DNA from: Pseudoteredinibacter isoporae_A
Lineage (GTDB): Bacteria; Pseudomonadota; Gammaproteobacteria; Pseudomonadales; Cellvibrionaceae
DNA: 64,000 bases
Direction: 5' to 3'
Assembly: GCF_040372805.1 (NCBI RefSeq)
Contig: NZ_BAABWJ010000009.1
Span: 62,001 to 126,000, forward strand
Part shown: positions 1-8,715 of the stretch, in pieces
Numbering within the stretch: position 1 is the first letter of the stretch
How the letters are laid out: the number at the start of each line of letters is the position of its first letter
The notes under the pieces: model-generated
Databases searched by the model: none
What the model was told of the DNA's origin: nothing
What the model saw: the letters and a program-made list of their open reading frames with translations, nothing else
Program-made: the position numbers and the translations under genes

Positions 1-2
1 AC

Positions 3-548
3 AGTGTTCTGTCTTTGTGTAAAGACAAGCGTGTTAGCAATGAAAAAAGCTTGGAGGAGTTAAACGGAGCTCGTGATAAACAAAAGAGTATCCCTTGGTA
101 TGTGAACGATATTGGCCGATACGAACAGGCAGAGCTTCCCAAAGAAACCATGGAACAATACCAGCATGATGAATGCTTGTATCGTCAATGGAGCCAAGTT
201 TTTTTGGCAAGATTGGGTATTGCTGAGTATCTACACGAGAACAAGGAGCTCCCTGACACTCTCGCGCAACTGCATCCGGGTTTTCTGGCGGAGCTTCCCC
301 GAGATCGTTTTAATGGTGAAGGGCTGGGTTATTCAAAGGAAAAAGCATGGTTATATTCAAGTGGAGCTGATTTCCTCAATGATGGTGGCAGCGCGGATGC
401 CTTGGTGAGTAATACTGGTCGTTGCTCACGGCTGCCTTGCAAGAACAAACCGACGTATCCTTTGTATATTCAGCCGCCCTTTCCGTTGTGGCCAGGCCCA
501 GACTCTACAGAACGAGAATATCGTTGGGAAGCTCATGGAAAACTTTAA
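3..548 (+). CDS. 3' end of a hypothetical protein with a C-terminal 'lysine/pilin-like' sequence module (partial)
   Basis: The reading frame is open to the left edge of the window, so the start probably lies outside; an internal TTG at 15 is only a fallback start. About 180 residues are visible. The stretch RLGIAEYLHENKELPDTL, followed by a 'LP.D.F.G.GL.YS...WLYSSGADFLNDGG' pattern, resembles the common bacterial module in which a pilin-like helix (ALERYR..HG.YP..L) precedes 'PLDPFSGKPLRY...YSVGPDGKDDGG'. That module occurs at the C terminus of many uncharacterised membrane proteins. The last 45 residues, rich in Pro and Cys, do not match anything I recognise. Function unknown. Confidence 0.6.
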   Translation, partial: SVLSLCKDKRVSNEKSLEELNGARDKQKSIPWYVNDIGRYEQAELPKETMEQYQHDECLYRQWSQVFLARLGIAEYLHENKELPDTLAQLHPGFLAELPRDRFNGEGLGYSKEKAWLYSSGADFLNDGGSADALVSNTGRCSRLPCKNKPTYPLYIQPPFPLWPGPDSTEREYRWEAHGKL

Positions 549-601
549 AATGAGCTCGCATTTTGTTCTAATCTCCTCTTTTATTTAGAGGGACTGCCGC
601 T

Positions 602-1375
602 ATGCGGATTATGAGTTTTAATGCCAATGGCATTCGTGCGGCAGCGCGTAAAGGTTTTTTTGAGTGGTTCGCAGCGCAGGATGTGGACGTGCTCTGTGTT
701 CAGGAGACCAAAGCTCAGGAGCACCAGTTGGATGATGAGGTGTTTTTCCCGGAAGGTTACCATCGTTTTTTATTCGACGCTGAAAAGAAAGGTTACAGTG
801 GGGTAGCTATCTACTCCAAGGTCAAGCCCCGTGAAGTCACGCGCGGTCTGGGTTGGGATCCTGCAGATAATGAAGGGCGCTGGATCGAAGCACGTTTTCG
901 CAATGTGACGGTCATCTCCCTTTACATGCCATCGGGTTCAAGCTCGGAAGCGGCACAGGAAAAGAAATATCGTTTTCTGGAGCTGTTTGAAGCGCGTCTT
1001 CAGGAAATGATGGCCTCGGGTGAAAAATACATTATTTGTGCTGACTGGAATATATGCCACAAGGAAATTGACCTTAAAAACTGGCGGGGTAATCGCAAGA
1101 ACTCGGGTTTCCTTCCGGAAGAGCGTGCTTGGCTTGATAAAATCTACGATGAATTTGGCTGGGTCGACGTGTTTCGGGAGCTTACTGAGGAAGAGGTCTA
1201 TACCTGGTGGTCTAACCGTGGGCAAGCGTTTGCCAAGGATGTGGGCTGGCGTTTGGATTATCACGTCGTTACCCCGAATATTGCCAAAAAGGCTTACGAC
1301 TGGCATATTCAAAGAGAGCCCCGTTTTTCTGATCACGCACCGATGTGGATCGATTACAAATTAGTACTGCGCTAG
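602..1375 (+). CDS. xthA: Exodeoxyribonuclease III (AP endonuclease)
   Basis: Cuts DNA 5' to abasic sites and degrades duplex DNA 3'->5' in cytosolic base-excision repair. The 257-residue product has the full exonuclease-endonuclease-phosphatase fold signature: N-terminal FNANGIRAA, metal-binding Glu in QETKAQ (about residue 36), YSGVAIYSK, catalytic Asp/Asn in ADWNICHKEIDL, WRLDYHVVT and the C-terminal FSDHAPM with the catalytic Asp-His pair. Length is normal for the family. AGAGGG lies just upstream of ATG 602. A small DUF3094 gene follows after about 40 bp in the same direction. Confidence 0.96.
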   Translation: MRIMSFNANGIRAAARKGFFEWFAAQDVDVLCVQETKAQEHQLDDEVFFPEGYHRFLFDAEKKGYSGVAIYSKVKPREVTRGLGWDPADNEGRWIEARFRNVTVISLYMPSGSSSEAAQEKKYRFLELFEARLQEMMASGEKYIICADWNICHKEIDLKNWRGNRKNSGFLPEERAWLDKIYDEFGWVDVFRELTEEEVYTWWSNRGQAFAKDVGWRLDYHVVTPNIAKKAYDWHIQREPRFSDHAPMWIDYKLVLR

Positions 1376-1415
1376 GCTTGAGGTCTAGTGTTAAAGATAG
1401 ATCAGGCGAGATAAT

Positions 1416-1607
1416 ATGAATAATAGTGATGAGCCCAAGCTAAGCCCCGAAGATCAAGCCAAGGTCGATAGATTTGTATCCACGGGCGTGAACAGTATTG
1501 AACGCAAACCTTTTCGGCCCTGGTATCTATTGGGTGTTGTTGTTTTGTTGCTGACAGTGTTGAGTGGCGTTAGTTACTGGATCGCTATTGATGCCGGTCT
1601 GGTTTAG
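1416..1607 (+). CDS. DUF3094-family small inner-membrane protein
   Basis: A 63-residue protein with an acidic/polar N terminus (LSPEDQAKVDRF), the family hallmark ERKPFRPWYLL, and one predicted membrane helix of about 20 residues before a very short tail. The family is restricted to Pseudomonas-like gammaproteobacteria and has no known function. It follows xthA in the same direction and may share its transcript. The assignment rests on the 'ERKPFRPW' core that I recognise from Pseudomonas members. Confidence 0.75.
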   Translation: MNNSDEPKLSPEDQAKVDRFVSTGVNSIERKPFRPWYLLGVVVLLLTVLSGVSYWIAIDAGLV

Positions 1608-1628
1608 AGGGGCATAGATGAGTATAAC

Positions 1629-2852
1629 CTAGCTTCGAGCGCCAATTCCGGACGCTTTTAACCTCGGCAGTTGTGATTCAATCCATGGCATAAAATCTCG
1701 CGCGGGCATTGGACGCGATATATAAAATCCCTGTGCGATATCACACTGTAAATTACTCACCATTTCCCAATCGGATTCATGTTCAACTCCTTCGGCGACA
1801 CACTTCAATTGGAGCTTTTTGGCGAGGTCCACGGTTGCCTCAAGAATTCTTCGGCTTGCGTCATTGTCGCTGGCGTATTTAATAAAGCTGCGATCTATTT
1901 TCAGTTCATTAAACGGTATCTGTTGCAGCTTATCGAGTGAGGAGTGACCTGTGCCGTAATCGTCAATGGAAAGTTGAAAGCCCCGAAGTCGAAGTCGCGA
2001 TAAGATATCAATGCTGGTGCCAATGTCTTCCAACATGCTGGCTTCAGTCAGTTCGATAATCAGGTTTTTAGGCTGTATTCCATGGTGTTCTGCCATTGCG
2101 CATAGAACATCTGGTAGATCCAGTCGATTTAAATTTAAAGGAGAAATGTTGATGGATAGGCTGATATCGACCCCTTTAGATTGCCAGTGTCCTAACTGCA
2201 CACAGCAGAAATCGAGAATATAGTTCCCAATCATCTGGATAAACCCATGCCGTTCTGCCATCGGAATAAAGTGTTCGGCAGTGATCAGGCCCTTACTCGG
2301 GTGACGCCAGTGAGCCAAGGCTTCTGCTCCGATCAAACGCCCGGTTCTCACGCAGATTTGCGGTTGAAAGTAGGCTTCTATTTCTTTATTCACAACCGCT
2401 TGGTGCAATTCAGACACACTGATAGCGGGTTGTTCACTTTTGAGCTCAAGTTCAAAGTTGGCGTTGTATTTACGGAGCAGTGTTTCAATGCGTGATCGGG
2501 TCAGAGGTTTAAGCAGAGCCCCGAGGAATTGCAGTCCAAGCTCTCTCGCCAGATGGCGGATGCTGTTGGTTATTCTAGGATCTTCTTCTGTCACTAAAAT
2601 AACAGCGCTGTTGATATGCAGCTGATGGATATGGCGAATTAATTCGATGCCATCGACGCTTGGCATGTTGATTTTGGAAAAAACAATATCAAATGTTGAA
2701 TCCGGCTGAAGCATGTCGAGAGCCATGCTTGCATTGTGGCACTGTGAAATATGCTGAATGCCTAAAGCAAGTAATTGTTGCTTCAACATCAGAAGTGTAC
2801 CGGGATCGTCATTTACGATTAAACAACGTAGGGTGCTCAGATTGATATTCAT
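1629..2852 (-). CDS. EAL-domain cyclic-di-GMP phosphodiesterase with degenerate receiver domain
   Basis: 407 residues: an N-terminal receiver-like domain (about 5-125) followed by an EAL domain (about 150-395). EAL domains hydrolyse c-di-GMP to pGpG. All key EAL motifs are visible: EALAHWRHP, NISPLNL, IIELTEAS, IDDYGTGHSSL, LKIDRSFI, AEGVE and the late Gln in AQGFYISRPM, so the enzyme should be active. The receiver keeps the acidic pair (VNDD), the Thr (ILVTEED) and the Lys (LLKPL). Its phospho-acceptor position reads FSKINMP, with Lys where Asp is expected, so it is probably not phosphorylated. Start ATG 2852 has GGAAGC upstream. No partner kinase lies nearby. Confidence 0.92.
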   Translation of the reverse strand: MNINLSTLRCLIVNDDPGTLLMLKQQLLALGIQHISQCHNASMALDMLQPDSTFDIVFSKINMPSVDGIELIRHIHQLHINSAVILVTEEDPRITNSIRHLARELGLQFLGALLKPLTRSRIETLLRKYNANFELELKSEQPAISVSELHQAVVNKEIEAYFQPQICVRTGRLIGAEALAHWRHPSKGLITAEHFIPMAERHGFIQMIGNYILDFCCVQLGHWQSKGVDISLSINISPLNLNRLDLPDVLCAMAEHHGIQPKNLIIELTEASMLEDIGTSIDILSRLRLRGFQLSIDDYGTGHSSLDKLQQIPFNELKIDRSFIKYASDNDASRRILEATVDLAKKLQLKCVAEGVEHESDWEMVSNLQCDIAQGFYISRPMPARDFMPWIESQLPRLKASGIGARS

Positions 2853-3245
2853 GATAATGCTTCCAGCAAGCTCATGGCTTGTAATCGAACTACCCGATGT
2901 TCAGCAGATGATTAGAGGGTGTGTTTCGAAGAGGCTGTGTTGCACGAACAGAGCTATGGAAAGCTTTGCGCGGCATTAATCATCAACAGTGCTTCCTGTA
3001 AGCGGGTGGGTAGAACATCTTGTTAGGCAGACTCACAAGCCTGTCATATCTCGTCTTGAGGCTTAGTATCGACCTCTTTGTGCTTTGGGAGAAGGAAAAA
3101 GCTGCTTGAGCATGGAAAACAGTCTCAAAGAACCAAATTGGCCTCTTGTTTTGTTGATATCCAATAAGACTTAAGGATGAGAAGATAATGCCAAAGTGAT
3201 GAAAGCTTCAATTTCGAGTGTAGTAATAAAGTGCAGGGTGCGAGT
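2853..3245. other. Intergenic stretch without a convincing gene
   Basis: About 390 bp between the divergently read EAL gene and the end of the small minus-strand gene at 3246. It should hold the EAL promoter near its left end. I see only a weak imperfect stem (AAGCCT...AGGCTT around 3036-3064) and no RNA gene or coding signature. Confidence 0.5.
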
Positions 3246-3560
3246 TTAGCCCTGGCTATCTTGCCAGACCCAGCGGATAGGGTCCCCAAAATCATCTTTG
3301 AGCAGGATCTTTTTAGGCTTGCGCTTGGCAATGGGGTTTTTGCTGTTTTGGCGGCGGGAATCAATGGCTTTAACCACGTCAACAACCGGGGTTCTACTCT
3401 GAACTTGGCGTGGGCTAAAACTGTTTTGAATAGCAGCTCCATCGGGTAAGCCGCTCACTCCTTTTTGGAAACTGACCACTTCACCACCCTGATTGAGGAA
3501 GCTCTCAATCTGGTTCTCGATCTCAGCGCGAATCTGGGCTTTGGTTTTTGCCGGTTTCAC
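3246..3560 (-). CDS. Conserved hypothetical basic protein
   Basis: 104 residues starting at a GTG. The N-terminal helix (TKAQIRAEIENQIESFLNQG) is followed by GGEVVSF, a Pro/Ser-rich middle, a strongly basic stretch (AKRKPKKILLKDD) and a C-terminal DDFGDPIRWVWQD. The 'helix-FL..GG.V' pattern recalls SutA-type RNA-polymerase-binding proteins, but the similarity is short and I do not assign it. No signal peptide or membrane segment. It stands alone between the EAL gene and the TonB receptor terminator. Function unknown. Confidence 0.6.
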   Translation of the reverse strand: MKPAKTKAQIRAEIENQIESFLNQGGEVVSFQKGVSGLPDGAAIQNSFSPRQVQSRTPVVDVVKAIDSRRQNSKNPIAKRKPKKILLKDDFGDPIRWVWQDSQG

Positions 3561-3650
3561 AGTGGGGCCAATTGGTCAGTTCAAAGCGCCAATTATAGCA
3601 CTGTTGGAAGAAAACCACCGTTAATACTCGGCGAAATACTGTACAGCAAT

Positions 3651-3672
3651 AAAAAAGCGGCCCTAAGGCCGC
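3651..3672 (-). terminator. Intrinsic terminator of the TonB receptor gene
   Basis: GCGGCC-CTAA-GGCCGC stem (3657-3672) followed on the minus strand by six T. It lies about 30 bp past the stop of the receptor gene at 3703. Confidence 0.9.
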
Positions 3673-3702
3673 TCGAATGACAGGCGATGTCACACACTAC
3701 AT

Positions 3703-6354
3703 TTAAAAGCGGAACTTGGCCTTCGCATAGAACAGGCGTCCCAATGGGCTATGCTGCTTGGGATCATAGCTGTAGTTAGCGGCGTCATACACGCGTGGTG
3801 GCTCTTCATCCAGAAGGTTCTTAATACCGAAGGTTAAGGTTGTTTCCGAGTCATCAGTGAAGCCCAGCGGTAGATTAATGCTGTAGTTGGCATCCAGGGT
3901 GACGTAGGAATCAATGTTCTGGCTTTCATTTGCTGGAACCACACGGGTGGTTTCATAGCTTGAAATGTAATTTAGAACCAGGTTGGCTCGTTGGTTTTCG
4001 TCAATCCAGCTCAGAATCGCATTTGCCTTGGTTTCCGGCAATGAGCGTGCAAAGTTGTCGTGGTTAAAGAAACCGGCCGCTTCAACAGTGCGTCCATCGG
4101 CGAGAGTGAGGTCGTAGTTTAGGAAGTGAGATAAGTTAGCCTTCACTGACCACGCATCGCCCAAGCTCCAGATGGCTTCGAAATCTATACCATCCACTTC
4201 CACCTCTGAGGAGTTGAAGTAGCGAGTGTTGATGCCAATCAACTGGCCGCTCGGAGTACGGATCACATTTGGATCATTTGGATTAGCCAGCACGATACCT
4301 TGGGCACTTTGCTGGGTAATCAGGTCCTCATAGTCCACACGCCAGTAATCCAACTTGAGTTCAAGATCCTCATTAGGTTGGAAAATAAGGCCCAGGTTGT
4401 AGTTGGTGGATTCTTCTGGAGTCAGATCCTGAGCGCCCTGAGAAGCTACGCGAATAAACGCTACGCCGCCCTTGGGAGTGCCGTCAGGGTTGATGTCCTG
4501 AATACCTTGCAGGCTAACTGCAGTCGCATTCAACTGTGAGAGGGATGGCTCACGGAAAGAGGTCGATACAGAAGCTCGAGCGATCCACTGATCACTGATC
4601 TGCCAGCGCATGCCCAATTTGGGGTCGAGACTATTATCATTGTCGAGTTTCTCGTAGCGTACCGCTGCCGTGACCTCCAGATCATCCGTTACCGGCAATT
4701 TGGTTTCGGCAAAGACTGCGTAACTGCTGCGATCAACCTTGACCTCTGAAACACCGCCCAAGAAGATCAAGTCAACTGGAATTGGGTTGCCATTGGCATC
4801 GAAGGTGATTTCATACACATCGTCGGTTTCGACCTCGTAGTTCTCCTGGCGAGCTTGCACACCAAATGCGAAGCCTGCACTTCCACCCGACATTTCAAAC
4901 AGCTCTCCTGACACAACAGCATCCCATACCATGAGATCAGTAGTACGGCGGGTGTTGGTGTCATAGGAAATGAAATCGATCAGCTCCTGGCTGTTATTCG
5001 CTGGGTTAAACGGATCAAAATATTCATTCCCGCTTGGTCCCCCTTGACCGGCCAGTGCGGCATTCAATCGGGATTGAATGGTATCCGGCTGAATCTGGCG
5101 GTATTTGTTTTCCGAGTAGGTCAAGGCCGTGTCGTAAGACCAGCCATTATCAAACTCACCACTCAGGTTTATTGAAAAGCGGCGGTTGTCGTTTTCCCGT
5201 GGCGCTTCTGGAGAGGGGAATCCTGCACCCAGTGGTCGGCCCAACCAAACAACTGGGGCACCAAATGGATTACCTGGGTGATTCGGTAAAATGACCGGGA
5301 AGGCCAAATAGGGGTAGGAGGGTGATTGGGGGTTGTCTTCCACATTATTGTTGGCCCAACCAGCTTCGGCAAACAGCGTCATACCATTGTCGAATTCATG
5401 AGTCAGGTTGGTGTAGATCTGGCGGCGATGTTCGCTGTTCACCAAATTAAAACGCGGGCCATAATGGAAGCCACAACGAGCACCGCTCGGCTGAGGAATC
5501 AGGACGCCATCTGGGCTATCGGTACAGCCAGCCAATGGTACATTTTCGAATTGCCCGTAGCTTCCTGCATAAGGGCCATCCGGAACCGTTACCGGCGCAA
5601 CCGGTAAAAACGTGGTGCCAAGGCTACTGATGGCGTTATCGGCTAACTCAGGACGCTGAGCAACACTGAGCGGTGTGCGATCGAGAAAGTGACCAGAAAT
5701 GGTGACGTGGGTTTTGTCATTACCGCCACCCCAGATGAAGCCGACGTCGCGGTCTTCCTGGTCATCATCGTCGGTTGTCTGGAAGCCTAGATTAACTTCT
5801 AAACCTTCGAAATCTTTGCGCAAAATAAAGTTCACCACACCGGCAATAGCGTCGGAACCGTAAGTTGATGCCGCACCTTCTTTCAAAATTTCAACGCGTT
5901 CAAGCGCTTCGGCGGGAATGGTACTGGTGTCGACAAACACACTGCCATCATTGGTCAGTGAGCCGGATATGGTTTGTCTGCGGCCATTAATCAGAACCAG
6001 AGTTGAACTCAGGCCCAAACCGCGGAGGTTAATGTTAGAGGTACCTTGGGTCGAGCCCTGGGTGAATGAATCGGATTGGTTTTCCGAACCGGAGCTGATC
6101 GCCAGCTTGCTGATGACATCAGCAACCGTAGTGGCGCCAATGGCATCCAGATCTTCACGGCCTACCACTTGTACAGGCACTACAGCATCACCGGGACTAC
6201 TTTTGATATAGGAGCCTGTGACCATAACTTCTTCAAGTTCAGGTTCTCCGGCTGAGCTTTGGTCCTGTGTCCAACCGGTTTGAGCAAGGCCTATCGAGGC
6301 CATGGAGACTGCTATCGATAGCAGCTTTTTACGGGCGAGAGTGTGTTTCAACAC
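3703..6354 (-). CDS. TonB-dependent outer-membrane receptor (large, substrate unknown)
   Basis: About 883 residues. GTG at 6354 is chosen because GGAGG sits 9 bases before it; the longer TTG frame would place the ribosome-binding site inside the coding region. It has a signal peptide (basic start, then LLSIAVSMASIGLA), a TonB-box-like LEEVMVTGSYI, a plug domain (about 60-190, with NLRGLGLSSTLVLINGRR and RVEILKEGAASTYGSDAIAGVVN), then a long beta-barrel ending FYAKAKFRF with terminal aromatic Phe. TonB/ExbB/ExbD energise uptake of bound ligand across the outer membrane. No neighbouring catabolic genes hint at the ligand. The isolated, single-gene setting with its own terminator is typical of polysaccharide- or peptide-type receptors, but that is inference. 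Confidence 0.93.
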   Translation of the reverse strand: MLKHTLARKKLLSIAVSMASIGLAQTGWTQDQSSAGEPELEEVMVTGSYIKSSPGDAVVPVQVVGREDLDAIGATTVADVISKLAISSGSENQSDSFTQGSTQGTSNINLRGLGLSSTLVLINGRRQTISGSLTNDGSVFVDTSTIPAEALERVEILKEGAASTYGSDAIAGVVNFILRKDFEGLEVNLGFQTTDDDDQEDRDVGFIWGGGNDKTHVTISGHFLDRTPLSVAQRPELADNAISSLGTTFLPVAPVTVPDGPYAGSYGQFENVPLAGCTDSPDGVLIPQPSGARCGFHYGPRFNLVNSEHRRQIYTNLTHEFDNGMTLFAEAGWANNNVEDNPQSPSYPYLAFPVILPNHPGNPFGAPVVWLGRPLGAGFPSPEAPRENDNRRFSINLSGEFDNGWSYDTALTYSENKYRQIQPDTIQSRLNAALAGQGGPSGNEYFDPFNPANNSQELIDFISYDTNTRRTTDLMVWDAVVSGELFEMSGGSAGFAFGVQARQENYEVETDDVYEITFDANGNPIPVDLIFLGGVSEVKVDRSSYAVFAETKLPVTDDLEVTAAVRYEKLDNDNSLDPKLGMRWQISDQWIARASVSTSFREPSLSQLNATAVSLQGIQDINPDGTPKGGVAFIRVASQGAQDLTPEESTNYNLGLIFQPNEDLELKLDYWRVDYEDLITQQSAQGIVLANPNDPNVIRTPSGQLIGINTRYFNSSEVEVDGIDFEAIWSLGDAWSVKANLSHFLNYDLTLADGRTVEAAGFFNHDNFARSLPETKANAILSWIDENQRANLVLNYISSYETTRVVPANESQNIDSYVTLDANYSINLPLGFTDDSETTLTFGIKNLLDEEPPRVYDAANYSYDPKQHSPLGRLFYAKAKFRF

Positions 6355-6665
6355 GTTGGATTTCCTCCGCAATTATTATACTTATGTAGCGAAGTCATCT
6401 TCGAGATGACTATTACAGACGGTGCGCTGCAATGCAGTCAGTGTAATAAAAGCATGAGGCAGTGAATACGGGTTTCTCCTGACTATCACCCCGGCTTATC
6501 GATGGGTATACGCTCAATTGATAAAAAAGGGTAAAAATGACACTAAACAGGCGGAATAGGCGTATAAATTCACTCTGGAATAACTTTATTTTCTATCTCT
6601 AATTTCGTTTATAAATAAAAAGTCTAATACCTATTTTCGAGAAGGTTGATTTTGGCGACATGTGT
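6355..6665. other. Leader/intergenic region of the TonB receptor
   Basis: About 310 A/T-rich bases between the receptor start and the end of the DUF6471 gene. It must hold the receptor promoter. The only clear structure is the stem-loop at 6393-6411, listed separately. No coding potential seen. Confidence 0.5.
6393..6411 (-). promoter_or_regulatory. Perfect stem-loop in the TonB receptor leader
   Basis: AGTCATCT-TCG-AGATGACT, 8-bp perfect arms with a 3-base loop, 39 bases before the chosen receptor start. It could be an mRNA hairpin limiting translation or a protein operator. No regulator can be named. Confidence 0.45.
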
Positions 6666-6950
6666 TCACACTTTTCCTTGAAGGTCTATTCGTACTTGTT
6701 CGTAGATATGGTTGAGCTGTTCCATGTCGAGCTGCTTAACTCCCATGACCATCAGGAGATGAAGAAACAAGGGGGTTCCCAGTTTTCCGGTCGTCATCTT
6801 AACCCGCAGATTTCCCTCAGATTGTTCTACACCTGCTTCGGCAAGCCGTCGACTTAGTTCCCGGTAATCCAGGCCTCTCATATTCTTTTCCATGGCGAAA
6901 TAACGTCGAATGGTTTCGTTCATTTCTGGGCTGTTGAATATTTTGCTCAT
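6666..6950 (-). CDS. DUF6471-family small protein, HTH-like
   Basis: 94 residues. The pattern 'RRYFAMEKNMRGLDYRELSR..AEAGV.QSEGNLRVKMTTGKLGTPLFLHLLMVMGV' matches DUF6471: short proteins with a helix-turn-helix-like arrangement (Y-x-E-L-x-x-x-L, then N-L-x-x-K-x-x-x-G-K-x). They are found in proteobacteria and some mobile elements. Start ATG 6950 is preceded by GAGGGTG at good spacing. It is probably a nucleic-acid-binding regulator, but no target is known. It reads toward the TonB receptor with about 300 bp between them. Confidence 0.7.
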   Translation of the reverse strand: MSKIFNSPEMNETIRRYFAMEKNMRGLDYRELSRRLAEAGVEQSEGNLRVKMTTGKLGTPLFLHLLMVMGVKQLDMEQLNHIYEQVRIDLQGKV

Positions 6951-7089
6951 TTTTCACCCTCTAAAAAATGATTTTGGTGTCATATTTGTTAATTATACTT
7001 AACAATAATTGCTTTTAAATTATTTTTCTCATAATATTCATTCCGCGTTAATAATATGTAACAAATTACATTAATAAAGGGCTAATGTT

Positions 7090-8004
7090 ATGTTTGATGC
7101 GAGTGTTTTTGTTTGGGCTTTGTTGGCATTTGGTCTGGTTCTCATCTTTAAGGGGGTTCGTCAGGTGCCCCAAGGGGAAGAATGGACAGTGGAGCGATTT
7201 GGTAAGTACACCCGAACCCTGAAACCGGGTTTACGTTTAATTGTGCCTCTGGTGGACGGAATCGGGCATAAACAAATTGTGATGGAGCAAGTGCTGGATG
7301 TTCAGCCACAGGAAGTCATCTCTGCAGATAACGCTATGGTGACTACAGATGCGGTTTGCTTCTATCAAGTATTGGACCCGGTGAAAGCATCCTATGAAGT
7401 GAACAATCTTGAGCGTGCAATGCAAAACCTGGTGATGACCAACATTCGTGCTGTGCTGGGCTCCATGGAGCTGGATGCTATGTTGTCAAATCGAGACGCC
7501 ATTAATACTTCTTTGTTAACCAAAGTGGATGAGGCGACGAATCCATGGGGTATCAAGGTGAACCGTATTGAGATTAAGGACATCACTCCACCACGCGATT
7601 TGATTGACGCCATGGCAAACCAGATGAAGGCCGAGCGAGAAAAACGTGCACAGATTTTGCTGGCGGAAGGTGAGCGTGAGGCGGCTATTAATGTGGCGGA
7701 AGGTGAAAAGCGTTCGCAGATTTTGAAAGCAGAGGGTGAACGACAGTCGGCCTTCCTGGAAGCCGAGGCACGTGAGCGTGAAGCCGAGGCTGAAGCCAAA
7801 GCTACTCAGATGGTCAGTGTTGCAATTGCAGAAGGCGATGCCAAGGCTATCAACTACTTTGTGGCGCAAAAATATGTCGATGCGCTTGGCAATATTGCAA
7901 GTGCCGATAATTCCAAAATCATCATGATGCCTCTGGAAGCGTCGAGTGTTATCGGTTCAGTGGCTGGAGTGAAAGACCTTCTGGATGCGGGTAAATCTGC
8001 ATAA
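7090..8004 (+). CDS. qmcA: SPFH/band-7 (stomatin-like) membrane protein, QmcA type
   Basis: 304 residues: one N-terminal membrane helix (SVFVWALLAFGLVLIF), the SPFH domain (about 25-190, with VPQGEEWTVERFGKY and AIRAVLGSMELDAML-like motifs), then a long Ala/Glu/Arg-rich coiled coil (AEGEREAAINVAEGEKR) typical of stomatins. SPFH proteins oligomerise in the inner membrane and organise microdomains or regulate membrane proteases. The NfeD partner follows at 8070, the conserved pairing in bacteria (E. coli ybbK-ybbJ). AAAGGG lies upstream of ATG 7090. Confidence 0.92.
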   Translation: MFDASVFVWALLAFGLVLIFKGVRQVPQGEEWTVERFGKYTRTLKPGLRLIVPLVDGIGHKQIVMEQVLDVQPQEVISADNAMVTTDAVCFYQVLDPVKASYEVNNLERAMQNLVMTNIRAVLGSMELDAMLSNRDAINTSLLTKVDEATNPWGIKVNRIEIKDITPPRDLIDAMANQMKAEREKRAQILLAEGEREAAINVAEGEKRSQILKAEGERQSAFLEAEAREREAEAEAKATQMVSVAIAEGDAKAINYFVAQKYVDALGNIASADNSKIIMMPLEASSVIGSVAGVKDLLDAGKSA

Positions 8005-8016
8005 GGTCTCCGCACT

Positions 8017-8039
8017 ACAGGCCTCCTGGTGAGGCCTGT
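8017..8039 (+). terminator. Perfect stem-loop between the SPFH and nfeD genes
   Basis: ACAGGCCTC-CTGGT-GAGGCCTGT, 9-bp perfect arms. No T-run follows, so it is more likely a processing/attenuation hairpin that tunes the SPFH:NfeD ratio than a strong terminator. Confidence 0.55.
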
Positions 8040-8069
8040 TCATATACGAATGAATACAGAGGGATAATA

Positions 8070-8531
8070 ATGGAAGCGATACAATTTATAGCCGATATGA
8101 ACTTTTACCACTGGCTCACCCTGGCCGCAGTGCTTTTGATTGCCGAGATTGCTTTGCCCGGTGGTTTTTTCCTGGGGGCGGCGGCCGGAGCCTTGTTCAC
8201 CGGATTGATTCACCTGCTCATGCCCGATATGGACTGGCAGGCTGCTCTAGCGATGTACTCAATCAGTTCCGTTGTCTTCAGTTTTCTGGCGGTGAATAAA
8301 ATGCGAGCCGTTCTGGATTTTCAATCGGACCATGAAGATCTCAATGATCGGATGGCCAACTTGGTCGGGGCTCAGGGAACCATCATGATGATTCCTGGAG
8401 AGCCCAGCAAAGTGAAAGTTGGCGATACTCTTTGGGGGCTTGAGCACGATGACCGCTTTTATGATCAAGCCCCGGTCACCGTTGTTGGTGTAGAAGGTAT
8501 GAACGCTGTTTGCCAGCTGCTTGATCATTAG
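8070..8531 (+). CDS. NfeD-family membrane protein (partner of the SPFH protein)
   Basis: 153 residues: two to three hydrophobic segments (WLTLAAVLLIAEIALPGGFFLGAAAGALF; MYSISSVVFSFLAV), then a soluble C-terminal OB-fold (LVGAQGTIMMIPGEPSKVKVGDTLWGLEH...VTVVGVEGMNAVCQL), the domain that contacts stomatin partners. This is the short NfeD form without the ClpP-like protease domain. GAGGGATAATA precedes ATG 8070. Co-transcription with the SPFH gene is expected. Confidence 0.9.
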   Translation: MEAIQFIADMNFYHWLTLAAVLLIAEIALPGGFFLGAAAGALFTGLIHLLMPDMDWQAALAMYSISSVVFSFLAVNKMRAVLDFQSDHEDLNDRMANLVGAQGTIMMIPGEPSKVKVGDTLWGLEHDDRFYDQAPVTVVGVEGMNAVCQLLDH

Positions 8532-8715
8532 CTTTTGCGTGCGCATTTTGGAAGTGCCTGATGTGGTGTAGGGCAAACCGAAAAACGAATAAGACACACT
8601 CTTGAATGCGCTTGATAATCAATTGTAAGCTAATGATTTATAAGGAAAAACTGGAAAAATAGTAAAATTAAGGCTATGCTGCGCGAAATGGAAATTTCAT
8701 CTAAAGGTGTTCTTT

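Noticed and set aside
8600..8715. Fur box upstream of ftnA
   Set aside because: GATAATCAATTG... matches too few consensus positions.
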